Source: Thalassia testudinum (lineage: Eukaryota; Streptophyta; Magnoliopsida; Alismatales; Hydrocharitaceae). Taken from it: a stretch of DNA of 64,000 bases. Below the pieces are notes generated by a model that saw nothing but the letters and a program-made list of their open reading frames with translations, was not told the DNA's origin and did no database searches. A program made the translations under genes and the position numbers. The stretch covers positions 5,456,001-5,520,000 of the forward strand of contig JAZHRO010000022.1 of assembly GCA_037157565.1 (NCBI GenBank), read 5' to 3'. Shown piece by piece: positions 10,358 to 21,126 of the stretch (position 1 is its first letter; each line of letters opens with the position of its first letter).

Positions 10358-11757
10358 TGATAACATTACATCTTGGGGTAATAATTCTGTCAATTGAGGT
10401 TTATTTTAAGGGTAATGTGAACAAATAACACATTATAAATAGGCATGGGAGAATGACATGCATCGCACATTGAGATTGCTTATTAAATAGTATTAATGGC
10501 CATTTCTATAAGTTCATAACAAAATATGCCTTATATGAGCAATCAGACCACACGGATGGATTCAGAGCGACGAACGGAGTCCAACGGACTCAAAATCGAC
10601 CAAATCCGACATCCGGAGCTCCCACAAATGACCCAAGCAGTTCTGATCATTGATCTGATGATCAACGACCACAAGGTGGCCACGTGGCAGCATCAGGAGC
10701 GCCCCCGCCCGCTGCACGACGTCACCCCATCACGCAGATCTAACCGCAGCCATCCGATCTCCATCGAACGGCTAACGATTAGTGAAGAAGAGCGACCATC
10801 CACGCCTGCAGCGTAACGGTCACACACCCGCCTCGCACGCAGGAGACGCGGGTTCGAATCGCCTGCCGTAGCTCATCCGTTAATTTCGCCCGGGTGCTCA
10901 AATTCGATCGCCCGATCGCCATCGAGCGGTCTCGATAGCTCTACGCAGCACGTCCTCAGGCGTCGATCCTCCACGTGCGTGCCTACGCAGGTTGACGACG
11001 CCTGCGCTCATGCACACTTGAGACGCGATCCAAGCACACCCTTCACAAGATCTCAGCAATCCGATCTTCGATTGGACGACCTACAACACGTGCACACAGA
11101 TCGTGCATGAAGAAGAACGAGTGCGTGTGTGAGACCAGTGGGCAGGGGGCTACACCGACGCTTTTAGCGTGGATTTAGTGACGTCCCGGATGTCACTAAA
11201 GCCCATACTTAAATTAGAAACCCCTTCTTCCTATATAAACCCCTTCCAACCACCCATGTAAAGCATTGAATACCCTTAGCAAGTGTTGTATCACCCTCCT
11301 AGCCTCCCTTATCATCTCTTGTAGTCAATGGAGTCGACGAGCCATCGACGGAGCCTTCTTCCACCACCGTGGCCGCCTCGCCATCTCCCCTCTCTCTCTT
11401 TCTCTCCCTTTACTTTAGCTTTACTTTCCTTTTGTTTAAGCATTTAGCTATTGCTGTATTTGTAAACCTTGAATTGCATGTTAAATATAGTATTGATGTT
11501 ATTTTCCATCTTGATCTAAGTGAATGCCATGATTTGAAAGACTTTAACCTTACTCTCTCTCTCTCACTCACTTTTCTCCCATGTCTTCTCACAAGCAAAA
11601 ACCCATCATTTCTGTGACACTAAGTGACAAGAAAAATCCAATTTTCACGCCTCCCTGAGTTCAACACTCGGACTCACATTCGTTTCTTCATTTAAGACCG
11701 ACGTTGCGAACGCAAACTATAACGATCCTTTTAAACAAACACGTCCATAGCACGTCT
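10358..11757 (+). repeat. 3' LTR of A2
   Basis: It begins TGATAACATTACATCTTGGG at 10358 and ends CACGTCT at 11757, followed by the duplication GGTGT. It pairs with 1011-2412. TATA box at 11232-11239, the palindrome at 11174-11200, and the CCTCCCTGAGTTCAACAC motif at 11650-11667 are all present. Confidence 0.95.
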
Positions 11758-11762
11758 GGTGT

Positions 11763-12326
11763 GGATAAAATGACTTCTACCATCACTGATTATGGCCTTC
11801 AGTATTCCAAACTGAGAAAAGATTTTTGCTTAACAAAGTCCATGACAGCCTTATGATCGCAACGACGAGTGACAACTGCTTCAATCCATTTGGAGACATA
11901 GTATGCCGAGACTAAGATGTACTCAAAATCGTTGGATGGTGGAAAGGGACCCATGAAATCAATCCCCCAAACTTCGATGATCTTAACAATCAAAATGGGC
12001 TGGAGGGGCATCATGACTTTTCTGGTCATGGTCCCCAAAGTCTGGCAGCGAGAGCAAGTCTTAGCAAAGTTGTGTGCATTCTTGAATAAGGAAGGCCAGT
12101 AAAATTCAGACTGCAAAACCTTTGCAGCCGTCTTCTTCCTTGAAAAGTGGCCACCACAAGCTTAGTCATGACAAAAGGAGAGCACACTTTGAACTTCTTC
12201 CTCCGGAATACACCTTCTGATAATTTGGTCAGCACAGAGGCGAAACAACATGGGATCATCTCAGAAATAATGTTTGTCTTCAGCCAAGAACTTATCCTGT
12301 TGCTGTCTGGACCAATTGTGCAAGGC
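11763..12326 (-). pseudogene. A integrase, zinc-binding module and core start
   Basis: On the minus strand this encodes the HHCC module and the first part of the catalytic core. The open part 11799-12116 reads FYWPSLFKNAHNFAKTCSRC and [20 protein letters not shown] with the first core Asp. A frameshift separates it from 12026-12259, which carries the N-terminal part. The segment ends at the A2 insertion; the rest is at 337-1010. It serves as a reference for A2: A keeps CAG where A2 has TAG at two positions. Confidence 0.88.
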
Positions 12327-12960
12327 CTATCCTACTACCAGATAGTTGACGAGGTTGGCAAACCAGGGTAGTTTCCTTTCATGCACAGCCATAATTTGTT
12401 CATCAGGAAAGGTATCAGTCAAGGGCAAGGAGGGCCCAATGTGGTCCGAGTGGAGTCTGGACAGGTGACCGGCCATGACATTCTTGGACCTGACTTTGTT
12501 GCAAATTTCCAAGTCAAATTCTTGCAAGAGCAGGATCCATCTGATGAGCCTGTGTTTCGCATCCTTTTTGGCCAACAAATGCTGGATGGCCGAGTGGTCC
12601 GTATAGATGGTCACGTGGGATCCCAGAAGGTAAGATTGGAACTTTTCGAGTCCAAAAACTACGGCGAGCAGTTATTTTTCTGTGACCGTATAATTTCGTT
12701 GGGCCTCATCCAACGTCTTGCTCGCATAGTAGATCACCACAGGTTTCTTGTCTTGTCTCTGTCTAAGGATTGCGCCGATGGAAAAGTCTGATGCATCACA
12801 CATGATCTCAAAATCATGGGACCAGTCTGGGGGCTGTAACACAGGTGCGGTGGAGACTGATTCCCTAAGAGTGTGGTAAGCCTGGATGCAATCAGGTGTC
12901 ATGTGGAAGAATGCATCATTGGCTAGAAGGTCGATCAAGGGTTTCGAGAGCTTGGAGAAG
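12327..12960 (-). pseudogene. A RNase H
   Basis: On the minus strand: CDASDFSIG (Asp), TVTEK (Glu), MTIYTDHSAIQHLLAKKDAK (Asp), and NVMAGHLSRL, in which Gly replaces the last acidic residue seen in A2 (VADHLSRL). A frameshift near 12640 separates two open parts (12672-12938 and 12327-12614). Confidence 0.86.
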
Positions 12961-13634
12961 TCCTTAATAAACCTTCTATAGAAGCCAACATGTCCAAGGA
13001 ACGAGCAGATTTGATGGATCGAGCTAGGTGGGGGAAGTTTAAAAATTAAATCAACTTTAGCTCGATCTACCTCATTGCCCCTATGCGATACGATGTGATC
13101 GAGGACAATTCCTTCTTAAACCATGAAATGGCTCTTTTCCCAGCTTAACACCAAATTAACCTTGATACATCACTTCAGGATTTTCTCCAAGTTGCTCAGA
13201 CAATGGTCGAATGAGTTCCCAAATACTGAGAAATCATCCATAAAGACCTCTAGGTTTTTACCTACCATCTCTGAAAAGATGGCTAGCATGCAACGCTGAA
13301 AGGTTGCGGGTGCATTGCATAACCCGAATGGCATACAACGAAATGCAAACATGCCATATGGGCAAGTGAATGTGGTCTTCTCTTGAATTTCAGCAGTAAT
13401 TGCGACTTGGTTGTATCCTGAATATCCATCCAGGAAGCAAAAGTATTTCTGTCCTGCCAATCGCTCGAGAATCTGATCAATGAATGGTAAGGGGAAATGA
13501 TCTTTCTTGGTCACTTCATTGAGCTTCCTATAATCAATGCACACCCGCCATGCAGTGGTGGTGTGGGTGGGGATGGATTCGCCATGCTCATTGGTGACAA
13601 CGATGAGTCGGCTTTCTTGGGGACCACTTGAGTG
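12961..13634 (-). pseudogene. A reverse transcriptase, C-terminal part
   Basis: On the minus strand, 13170-13544 reads MCIDYRKLNEVTKKDHFPLP, FLDGYSGYNQVAI, MPFGLCNAPATFQRCM and VFMDDFSVFG. Catalytic residues are intact in this stretch. Downstream are stops, including TAA where A2 reads CAA near 13115. The segment is cut at 13639 by C; the N-terminal RT part is at 36006-36455. Confidence 0.9.
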
Positions 13635-13891
13635 GGGCTTGATTATCCCATATTTGTGGGCTATTTATGTATTTAAGTGCCTTGACATTAAGTTAATTTT
13701 AACATTTAGATAGCACACATTAGGATGTAATTAAATTAATTCATATTTTTAGCTTAAGTGCATAATTCATGTGTGGCATCCATATCTAAATGCATTTATA
13801 ATTAACTTAGAATTGCATTCATTTAATTAGTTAACCAATTAGGTGCATTGCATGCATTATTCTAAGTTAACATAAAAGTTAAGGGTTTGTG

Positions 13892-13899
13892 TATAAATA
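13892..13899 (+). promoter_or_regulatory. TATA box of C 5' LTR
   Basis: TATAAATA sits in GTGTATAAATAACC about 250 bp into the LTR. The same sequence is at 29492-29499 in the 3' LTR. Confidence 0.6.
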
Positions 13900-16800
13900 A
13901 CCATAATATTTTATTACTATTTTATTCTTCTTCTTCTATGAGTAACGACTGCATTTCTTCCTCCAGTTGCCGCATTGAAGATCCCAACGCCAAAAGTGGA
14001 TCTGGTCTCCTCGACTGGGATAAAGAAAAGATGGAGGCTGGCATGCTCCGGGAGATGCCGCCTACCCATCACCGTGCATCCGCCCATCACTGTGGTCTCC
14101 ACAGCTGAGCCTTGCCACACCGTGGGCTGGCGAAGTGATAGGCCGCCGCGCCAAGTCGACGAGCTCGACCACTTACCGTGAGCGTGTGCCTCATCGGCCA
14201 TGCAAAGAACTCCTTTCTTCTTTTAGTTTATTCTCTCTTTTCTTTTCTTTTTCATGATACTATTCATCATCACCTTTGTTACTCTGTTTGCAGGCCTCAA
14301 CGAACCCACCACCACCATCACCGCAGACCACCTTCATGCCAAAGCGGCCAGCAACAGTCGGCCTCTCCTCTAGACCGCACTCCTCCATCGCAACCCAGCT
14401 GCTGCACGCCCCTCTCCACACGCCTCACCTCCTGCAGCACTCACCACGTGCCTCCACCTCTGCCCACGCGCCCTCCAACAGCTCAGCCTGCATGCCATCC
14501 AGCCGTGCGCACAGAGCGCGCTGCACCTCTGCCTGCATGATGAGTGGCTACTCATCATAGCTAAAAGGCCAAAATTAAGCTAGACACTAAGCAAAACAAT
14601 ATCAAATTAACACATAAAAAGGGTTAAGTGTGGGAATTAAAGAAAAGGCCTAAAACTTTTAATGTGTGTTAAAACCTCCTAATTAGGTCACAAAAATGAG
14701 ATATTCTGAAAACTAAAGAACAAATGATGATCCATGCATCAATTGAACACATAAACAAGTTTGAAAAGATAAATCATAAGTAAAATCAATGTCTTAAATG
14801 TTCAATTAAGCACATGTAAAAATTTGAAAGCAATTGGACATCATTTAGGCTTAGAAATAAATATATTACAATTAGGTCCTTCATGCATTACATTTCTACC
14901 CTTCAAAACTCCTTCTTGGACCTTTTTGCAAGCCGCAGGGACCCTTCTGTATGACTGCAAGGCCCTTCCAGTTATAGTTCTTCTCACTTTTGGACCTGCA
15001 CGCTATTCTTCTACCCCTTCGTTTAAGGGTCTTCCTGCAAGGTTTCCCTCATTTCAGAGAGAAGCCTGTGTTCTTCACGCGCACTGTAGCATGCGAAGAA
15101 CACAGCCATTCTCGACCGTCCATCGCACTTTTGATCTCGATCTGCGGCTAGAATCAAATGGAACCTTCGCGTGATTCGGTGCGTGCGTTCACCTCTCTTC
15201 CCAGATCTCATCTGACGATCAGATCTCTCTCTTGACTCGCCGCGCGCTCTACCCATCTCATCCTCACCGTCGGCCTAATTTTGATTAACCTCACCCTTGC
15301 GGTGATCTCAGTCACTGAGCTGCTATTTAAGCACCTCAGTGGTGTCGCGCGCAAAGGATCACTCCCTCCTACATCTCTTAGCGATCAATTCTTCCACTCC
15401 AGTCTCTCCTCCTCATCTAGACCCTGATTTCACAGCCACCGGCTGTGGAATCATCGCCTGCTCTCGACCCTCCTCGTCGCTAAGGACCTCGTAGCACCTG
15501 AGGACGACCCTGGAGTCTCACTAGCAGACTCTTCCCTCCGCTGGAGTCACCCTCCTCCTTTCTTCCTCCTTAGCCGCCGGCTAAGGACCCATAGGTCCCA
15601 TTCTTCCTTTTAGTTTAGTTTTTAATTCTGCACAAGTAGTGTTAGATTTAGTTTGCAGTAGTTTAGAATAGATTTAGTTTTAATTGTTAGTGTTTAATGT
15701 TAGCTGTAGTTAGATTAGTCTTAGGAGTAGAATTAGTACTAGATCCCCTCCCTCACCTCCTCTGATCAGTCCAGATCAGAGGGGAAGAATCATCTGTTCA
15801 TTGTTCAATTTATCTCCCTCTTCATGTTTTGTTTTTCCCATCATCCAGATTCTGATTCTTGTTTTTTTCCTTTTTAACGACGAATTTTTCATCAATCACC
15901 CACACATCCTGACCCAATTTCAGATCTGATGGTGCACTGCCTCAGATCTAAAAGTGGCGCCGCAAGCACCATTTGGGGCTTCTCACTCACTCCATTTGTT
16001 TCACAAAAGCCCCTCTGTTTTAAATGGATTGCCTCAGTTTGTCAGAGCACTTTTGATTTGGATTTTAAAGGATTTTTACTCTTTGAAATGTTTTGACAGA
16101 TCTGACAAATTGAAGGGATTTTTGGTTTTCATTGTAGGCAAGGATTCTGAGAAGTTCTCTGGTGACAGAGAACCAATCAGAAGAGCCTTTCATGATTCTG
16201 TTTATACTTTGTTTTGAATGCATTCGCCAGCTTCCATTAAATTTCCTTAATGCATTCTTAGTCTCTTTTTGCTATTTCAGAACTGCCATGCACTATTTGT
16301 GTTGATGATCATTTCTGTATGGTGATTCTCTAACCTAAGGAGTTTTCCATACTCCTTAAGGTTGCAAGAAACTGGGATTGTGTTTCTTTGGTTTTAATTG
16401 ATCGAGCTAAGTCTTCCTTCATGCTGTCTATGGCATTAGGAAGACTAACTCAATGCCATTTGAATGTTGATCTGAAAGGATGCTTCTGATAAGGTTTTTC
16501 CTAATGAGTATTTGAGCTGAATTTACATGAGATTTTCGTGAGATTTAAACCCCTTTCAGATTTGGATTTCATCTCTTCAATGTTTAGTTTGTTTTGAATT
16601 TAATCTTGTTCCCAGTTATACAGCAACATGCTGCAACTTGCAGCTACATTTCCCTCCATCTCCAAATTCTCTTCTCCTCCAAATTCCCCTTTCATCTGTG
16701 AATTTTTTTGTTCCCCTTTCTCCAAGTGGACTAACTGCAGCAGCAGTTAGCCATTTGACAGTGGCTTAAGCCACTACTGCTGCTACAAAAACTCACCCTG

Positions 16801-17630
16801 AACAGCAACTAAAACCAACACTAAAACAGCACATTCTTCTCTTCTCCATCTCCTCTGACAGTAGCTGCGGCTGCTGTCTAAACTCAAATAAAAACTCAAT
16901 CAACTCTAATTCCCTAACTTTATACAAAAGCCTAATGACATAGACTTATTTTAAAACTGTAAATATACCTATTCATAGTATTATAACTATAGCATATCAG
17001 TTAGATTCATAGTTATACTGTAAATATGTATAAAACCTGTACAGAAATTCATATACATATGTAATCTATGTAAAAATATGTATATATACTAATCTATTAT
17101 GCATGTATTTACTGATTTATGTATATATGTATGTACAGATTTATATTTACTTATTTAGTAGCTAAGTTAATAAGTTAGAGCAATAATCAAGTAAATAAAT
17201 CTATAAACTTGGGAATATATATATATTAAGTAATTTAAGTTAGTCAAAGTATAATTATACCTAGTATAACTTACTGTAACTTAGTTTTAATTATAAACTA
17301 CACAGAATTGCTATTTTAGCCTAAATAAAACATAAATAAATTCGTAAAAATACAATAAAAATATGTATTAAATACTTAAGTATGTAAGTTAAAACTGTTT
17401 AAGGTCAATTAGACCATTTACTAATTATTTTATAAGTAATTAACTATTTAATCACCTAAATCAACCTGTATAATCAGCCTAGTTTAGCGAATTTATTTGT
17501 ATAGTAAAAATATTTAAAATTAAAAATTAATTAATCAATTATGTAGTATTATGTAAATATTTTATTTACCATATTTTATTTTATTTTTTTTATAATTTAT
17601 GGCCCCCAAATCGAGGGCCAAAAACGCGCA

Positions 17631-17711
17631 CAGACGCAGCTGCGTCTGGTTTCCAGCGCACGATGTGGCGCTGGAATAGCGCCACATCGTGGGCTGGAAA
17701 CCAAACGCAGC
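17631..17711. repeat. Strong inverted repeats in B
   Basis: A perfect 18-bp palindrome CAGACGCAGCTGCGTCTG at 17631-17648 overlaps a larger hairpin with 34-nt arms 17639-17672 and 17678-17711, a 5-nt loop and two mismatches by my alignment. It could be a folded RNA element, a recent inverted duplication or a small foldback insertion. Confidence 0.85.
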
Positions 17712-18221
17712 ATATAAATACAATTTATGCTATACCTTAATCAGTCGTCATGGCACTGGGTGCCCGAAACGCGATCCCTTATCCGATAACCCGATTTGTG
17801 CTGAACTCTAATATGTGATGATATTGAATATGTGATGTATGTGTGGGGCTGGGAGCCCGAGCGTGCGAGTATGTCTGGCGTTGGGCTGAGGCCCTGCGCT
17901 GAGTTTGAATAACGTAACTAAGCCACCTAATCTGAGATTAGGGCGCGCTTAGTAGAGGTCTGGTCCCACCCGAAGGGTGCTGTGTATCCCTCGAAAAGCG
18001 CGCCCGCTAATTAAGCAAATTTTACACTAAGGACGTTAGCCTAATAACCCCATCTCCACCGCAGCCTCTGAAATACCACAGAACAAAATGAAAGGACAGA
18101 CGACTTAAAAAAAAGAGAGAACACGAGATAACAACAGAAAAGACTCTGTACATACAGCAGTAGAATAAGAAATATACACATACGTATAAGTAAACCCACA
18201 TAATTACTAACAGAATAAAAC

Positions 18222-18314
18222 GACACTATAAATGTCGCTAAAGACCTCAGTTTGCTTCTTTAGGTTGTATATAGTGTTTTCTGAGATTTAGCGACGTTTA
18301 TATCTGTCACTAAA
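18222..18314. repeat. GTCGCTAAA/TTTAGCGAC inverted repeats in B
   Basis: AATGTCGCTAAAGACCTCAG (18231-18250) is largely inverted by CTGAGATTTAGCGACGTT (18281-18298). The stretch 18287-18314 has arms TTTAGCGACGT and GTCACTAAA, the same pattern as the promoter palindrome of the A family LTR. Confidence 0.65.
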
Positions 18315-19656
18315 ACTGATATATATGTCACTATAAATAAAAGACTAGTAAGTTAAGTTTTTACACTATGGTATCCTAATGTAGTATGAACTAACATATT
18401 AGTGTTAATAGTATAACTTGTAAATACATAGTTTAGAGTATAATAATAGATTGTTTGATGCTTGTTCATAGTTAGTATTTTTTTGCAAGCACTTCTTAGT
18501 AACTAGGTAAATAAAACATTCATTCATTCTTTAAATGTAAAGTTTCTTTTTGAATAAGAAGACAATTTTGGAGATAATCAAAGAGTGACCGAATTAAGTT
18601 CAGTAAATTGCCTCCCAGAGAACGACCTGGAACAAAACCAGTAAAAATTAGATAAATAAGCAAATGATAATAATGGTTGTAATGACTGGTACTCACCCAT
18701 ACTCACCACTATACGACATCCTTAATGTTATATTATACACCCTATACTACAACGACATGATCAACAATTATTACCAACAACCATTTACATCATCACTGCA
18801 CTCCTTGCAACGCGCCATTGACGCTCACAGCAGTAGCAGCCGCACGTCCTCTAGGCGCTCTTGCCCTCGCTCGTGCACGCAGAGCACCTCCAGTGCCCTT
18901 CAGCAGCCCGCTGCCGTCCAGTTCTAGCCCACGCGTGCCTCCCCTCTGTGCGCATCCTCACCTCTTGCCGTAGCACCTGCCGCATGCCCTCCAACAGCAG
19001 AGCGCACCCTCCACCTCCAGCCCGCACGACCGCCCTCCAGTGCCTGCTAGCGCGCAGGTGCGCGCCCTCCAGCCACTCAGCCCACGCCTTCATGTGCTCA
19101 ACAGTAGCGAGCAGAACCGCCACCCGCCACCTTCCTCTCCTTCTTGCGGCCACCACAAGCTGCCATCTGCTACGCCGTCACCATCGTCAGGTGCGACCCG
19201 AGCAGGGTGACCATCAGCTACAGCCTCGACGCCCATCTCTCCTCCTCCTGTGCGCACTAGCCGCTGCAACAAATCCCCTGTTTTAAAGCTAAATAAAATT
19301 TACATTTTTTGCCATTGACGGGGAAGGTATTTTTAGTTAATAATATTCTATTCGGTTGATTTTATGAGTATCTCCCTCTTGTTTTGCATAACTATAATAT
19401 CAGCATGATATTATCTTATTATCTCAATTGAAAAGTGATTTCGATTTGATTTCTTGACGAAACTAATCGTGAACATATGTTCTTAACCAGTGCGAGTTTA
19501 AATAGGTCATTGCCTCCCTGTGGATGCGACCCGCTCTCTTGTGAGTGGTTTAATTTTAATTCTAATTGTTTTGATTAGTTATTTTCCCACCACTTAGAAA
19601 TACAACGATAAATCTTCTTAATCATAATTTTCGAAAGCGAAAATCGACTCATCAAA

Positions 19657-19674
19657 TGGCACCATTGCTAGGGA
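19657..19674 (+). promoter_or_regulatory. C primer binding site, tRNA-Asp type
   Basis: TGGCACCATTGCTAGGGA begins 3 nt after the LTR end. It matches the Athila-type tRNA-Asp site at 14 of 18 positions; all four differences are transitions. Confidence 0.75.
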
Positions 19675-20926
19675 GGAAACATGCTTAATTAAATTGCATT
19701 CATTCATTCATTCACATTGATTTAAATTTTGAATCATATTTAACTCTGGATTTTTTTTGATGCGAGTGCAATGATCTGCGACACACATTCTACAACTCGC
19801 AATCACACTAGCCATCGTGAGAGAGACCCTTGACGTTGCCAGAGGAGAAATTGTTTGAGCCATCTTGCAAGGAACCAGATTGCTAGGAGGGGAAGGACAA
19901 GGATGTGACGATCGTCTGTACACATTTAGTCACTGATTTGATTAGAGTAGGATTAAGACTTTAGAACTTAATTTTCATTGCACATTTGTTTTGAGACCCT
20001 TGTTTTGTGGTATATTTTTAGGGTTTGTTCCCCGACTTTCTTTTAGGCCCCTGCGTGGGTAATTTCAGGAGTTTGTTCCCTTTTCTTTAGATCTAGATTT
20101 TCTTTGTGGGTTGTTTATCCTTAATTTGTTTGTGCATAAGTAGTTAAGAAAAAAAAACATGAGCTACCTGCTAGAAGCTGCCTGCCCTTAGGTCAAATCA
20201 TTTAGGATTGAATGAGCAGCATCTAGATCTAACTTCCTATCTTGCATATTGCATGAAGAATGCTGGAATTAGGTATGCACTTCTAACTTTGCATTTCTAC
20301 CTGTCATGCAAATGAATTTGGATTAATGTTTAGACCACATAATCTGTCTTGAAGTGATCTAATAAAGTGGTCACATTTAAGTTTTGAAAAAGGACTAATT
20401 AAAGGAGGGACATTTAAAAATCAAGGAGTTGATTTTCAAACTTGGCATGAGATTCAAAATTCAAAATCTTTTACGATGTATGCACACTTATATCTCTTGC
20501 ACCAAGGCATGCTTTTAGACACTCCTCAGGTTTCGAACCGCTAGGACTAGAGCCTCCTATTACTGAGGTCTAAAGTGACCCAAACTTGAGTTCAGAGGTG
20601 AAGTTGCCACCAAACCTTGCGGATTGAGGGTAGTTAAGAAGCACCGCGAATGCAATGCTTCAAAGGAAGGGTTTAACCCTACTTGCATCCTTCTTTGCCA
20701 TGTTTGGTGGTGACTAAAATTTTTGGGCTTTAAGGAGGATCACCTAAATCACGTTAGGTCTTCTTAGGCAATCTGTAGGTCGATATTAAGCGTGTAAATT
20801 GATTGAATAAATTGCATTGTCACCTACAATCTGACTTAAAATCAAAAGCCTAAATTGGGAAAGACCTAAAAAGTCCTTTTTGAATTGTGTTTTGCTTGGG
20901 GAATTCTAATTGAGGTCTGAGTTAGA
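19675..20926 (+). other. C 5' leader, non-coding
   Basis: About 1.25 kb lies between the primer site and the first open frame. I see no recognisable coding sequence, only scattered short frames, consistent with the long leader of Athila-like elements. Confidence 0.6.
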
Positions 20927-21112
20927 ATGGACCACATTGACTTTCATCCTTTCACATCTTGCCCACACCCTTACCCCCATTCTGCAATTTTCGATCCCAT
21001 ACGCCGAGATGGTCCATCCTTTGATGGACATAATAATAATCATTGGGATCCTTTTTCTCCTATTGTAGGAGTATTGGCCTGGTTAAGCCCTAAATCAGTG
21101 AGCGGAACCTAG
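20927..21112 (+). pseudogene. C unknown ORF, N-terminal piece
   Basis: The frame starts MDHIDFHPFTSCPHP and is rich in His, Pro and Asp. It runs out of frame before the longer acidic frame that starts at 21127 (a different frame, so a frameshift or splice would be needed to join them). I recognise no domain. Its position right after the leader is that of gag in autonomous relatives. Confidence 0.45.
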
Positions 21113-21126
21113 GAGCGAGATTTGCC

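Larger units (their letters stand above)
1011..11757 (+). mobile_element. Complete Athila-like element A2, nested in the integrase of A
   Basis: The element is 10.75 kb with LTRs of about 1.40 kb (1011-2412 and 10358-11757) that start TG. The 5' copy ends CA; the 3' copy ends CT, a likely point change. The flanking duplication is GGTGT at 1006-1010 and 11758-11762. Order inside: primer site, leader with a small ORF, gag, protease, RT, RNase H, integrase, long 3' non-coding region, polypurine tract. It is a second copy of the family of A, inserted in the opposite orientation. Differences between its LTRs are frequent by eye (about one in eleven over the first 90 bases), so it is not a recent insertion. 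Coding frames carry many stops. Confidence 0.95.
14538..18795 (+). mobile_element. Solo LTR B, 4.26 kb, nested in C 5' LTR
   Basis: B is bounded by CTGCA at 14533-14537 and 18796-18800, starts TG and ends CA. The uninterrupted target is seen in the other LTR of C near 35144. It begins with the perfect hairpin TGATGAGTGGCTACTCATCA. No coding region is recognised. A weak TATA (CTATTTAA, 15323-15330) precedes a CT-rich leader; 16900-17600 is AT-rich; 17601-17711 holds strong inverted repeats; near the end GCCTCCCAGAGAACGACC (18610-18627) matches the 3' motif of other LTRs here, giving plus orientation. A single long unit without a second copy inside fits a solo LTR of an Athila/Tat-like element. 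Confidence 0.8.
13640..19654 (+). repeat. 5' LTR of C (interrupted by solo LTR B)
   Basis: The two parts are 13640-14537 and 18801-19654. It matches the 3' LTR 29240-29741 plus 34754-36000. It starts TGATTATCCCATATTTGTGG, has a TATA box TATAAATA at 13892-13899, a GC-rich Pro/Ser-coding-like stretch flanking the B insertion, and TGCCTCCCTGTGGATGCGAC near 19511-19530. It ends ACTCATCA at 19654. Confidence 0.92.

Noticed and set aside
14178..14560. Pro/His/Ser-rich open frames in the LTRs of C (also 18861-19286, 34789-35632)
   Set aside because: They overlap in several frames in GC-rich LTR sequence, and the two LTR copies do not keep the same frame. Compositional artefacts.
17639..17711. microRNA precursor
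   Set aside because: The hairpin is strong but short-looped, lies in an LTR and has no evidence of expression. Kept only as a structural observation.
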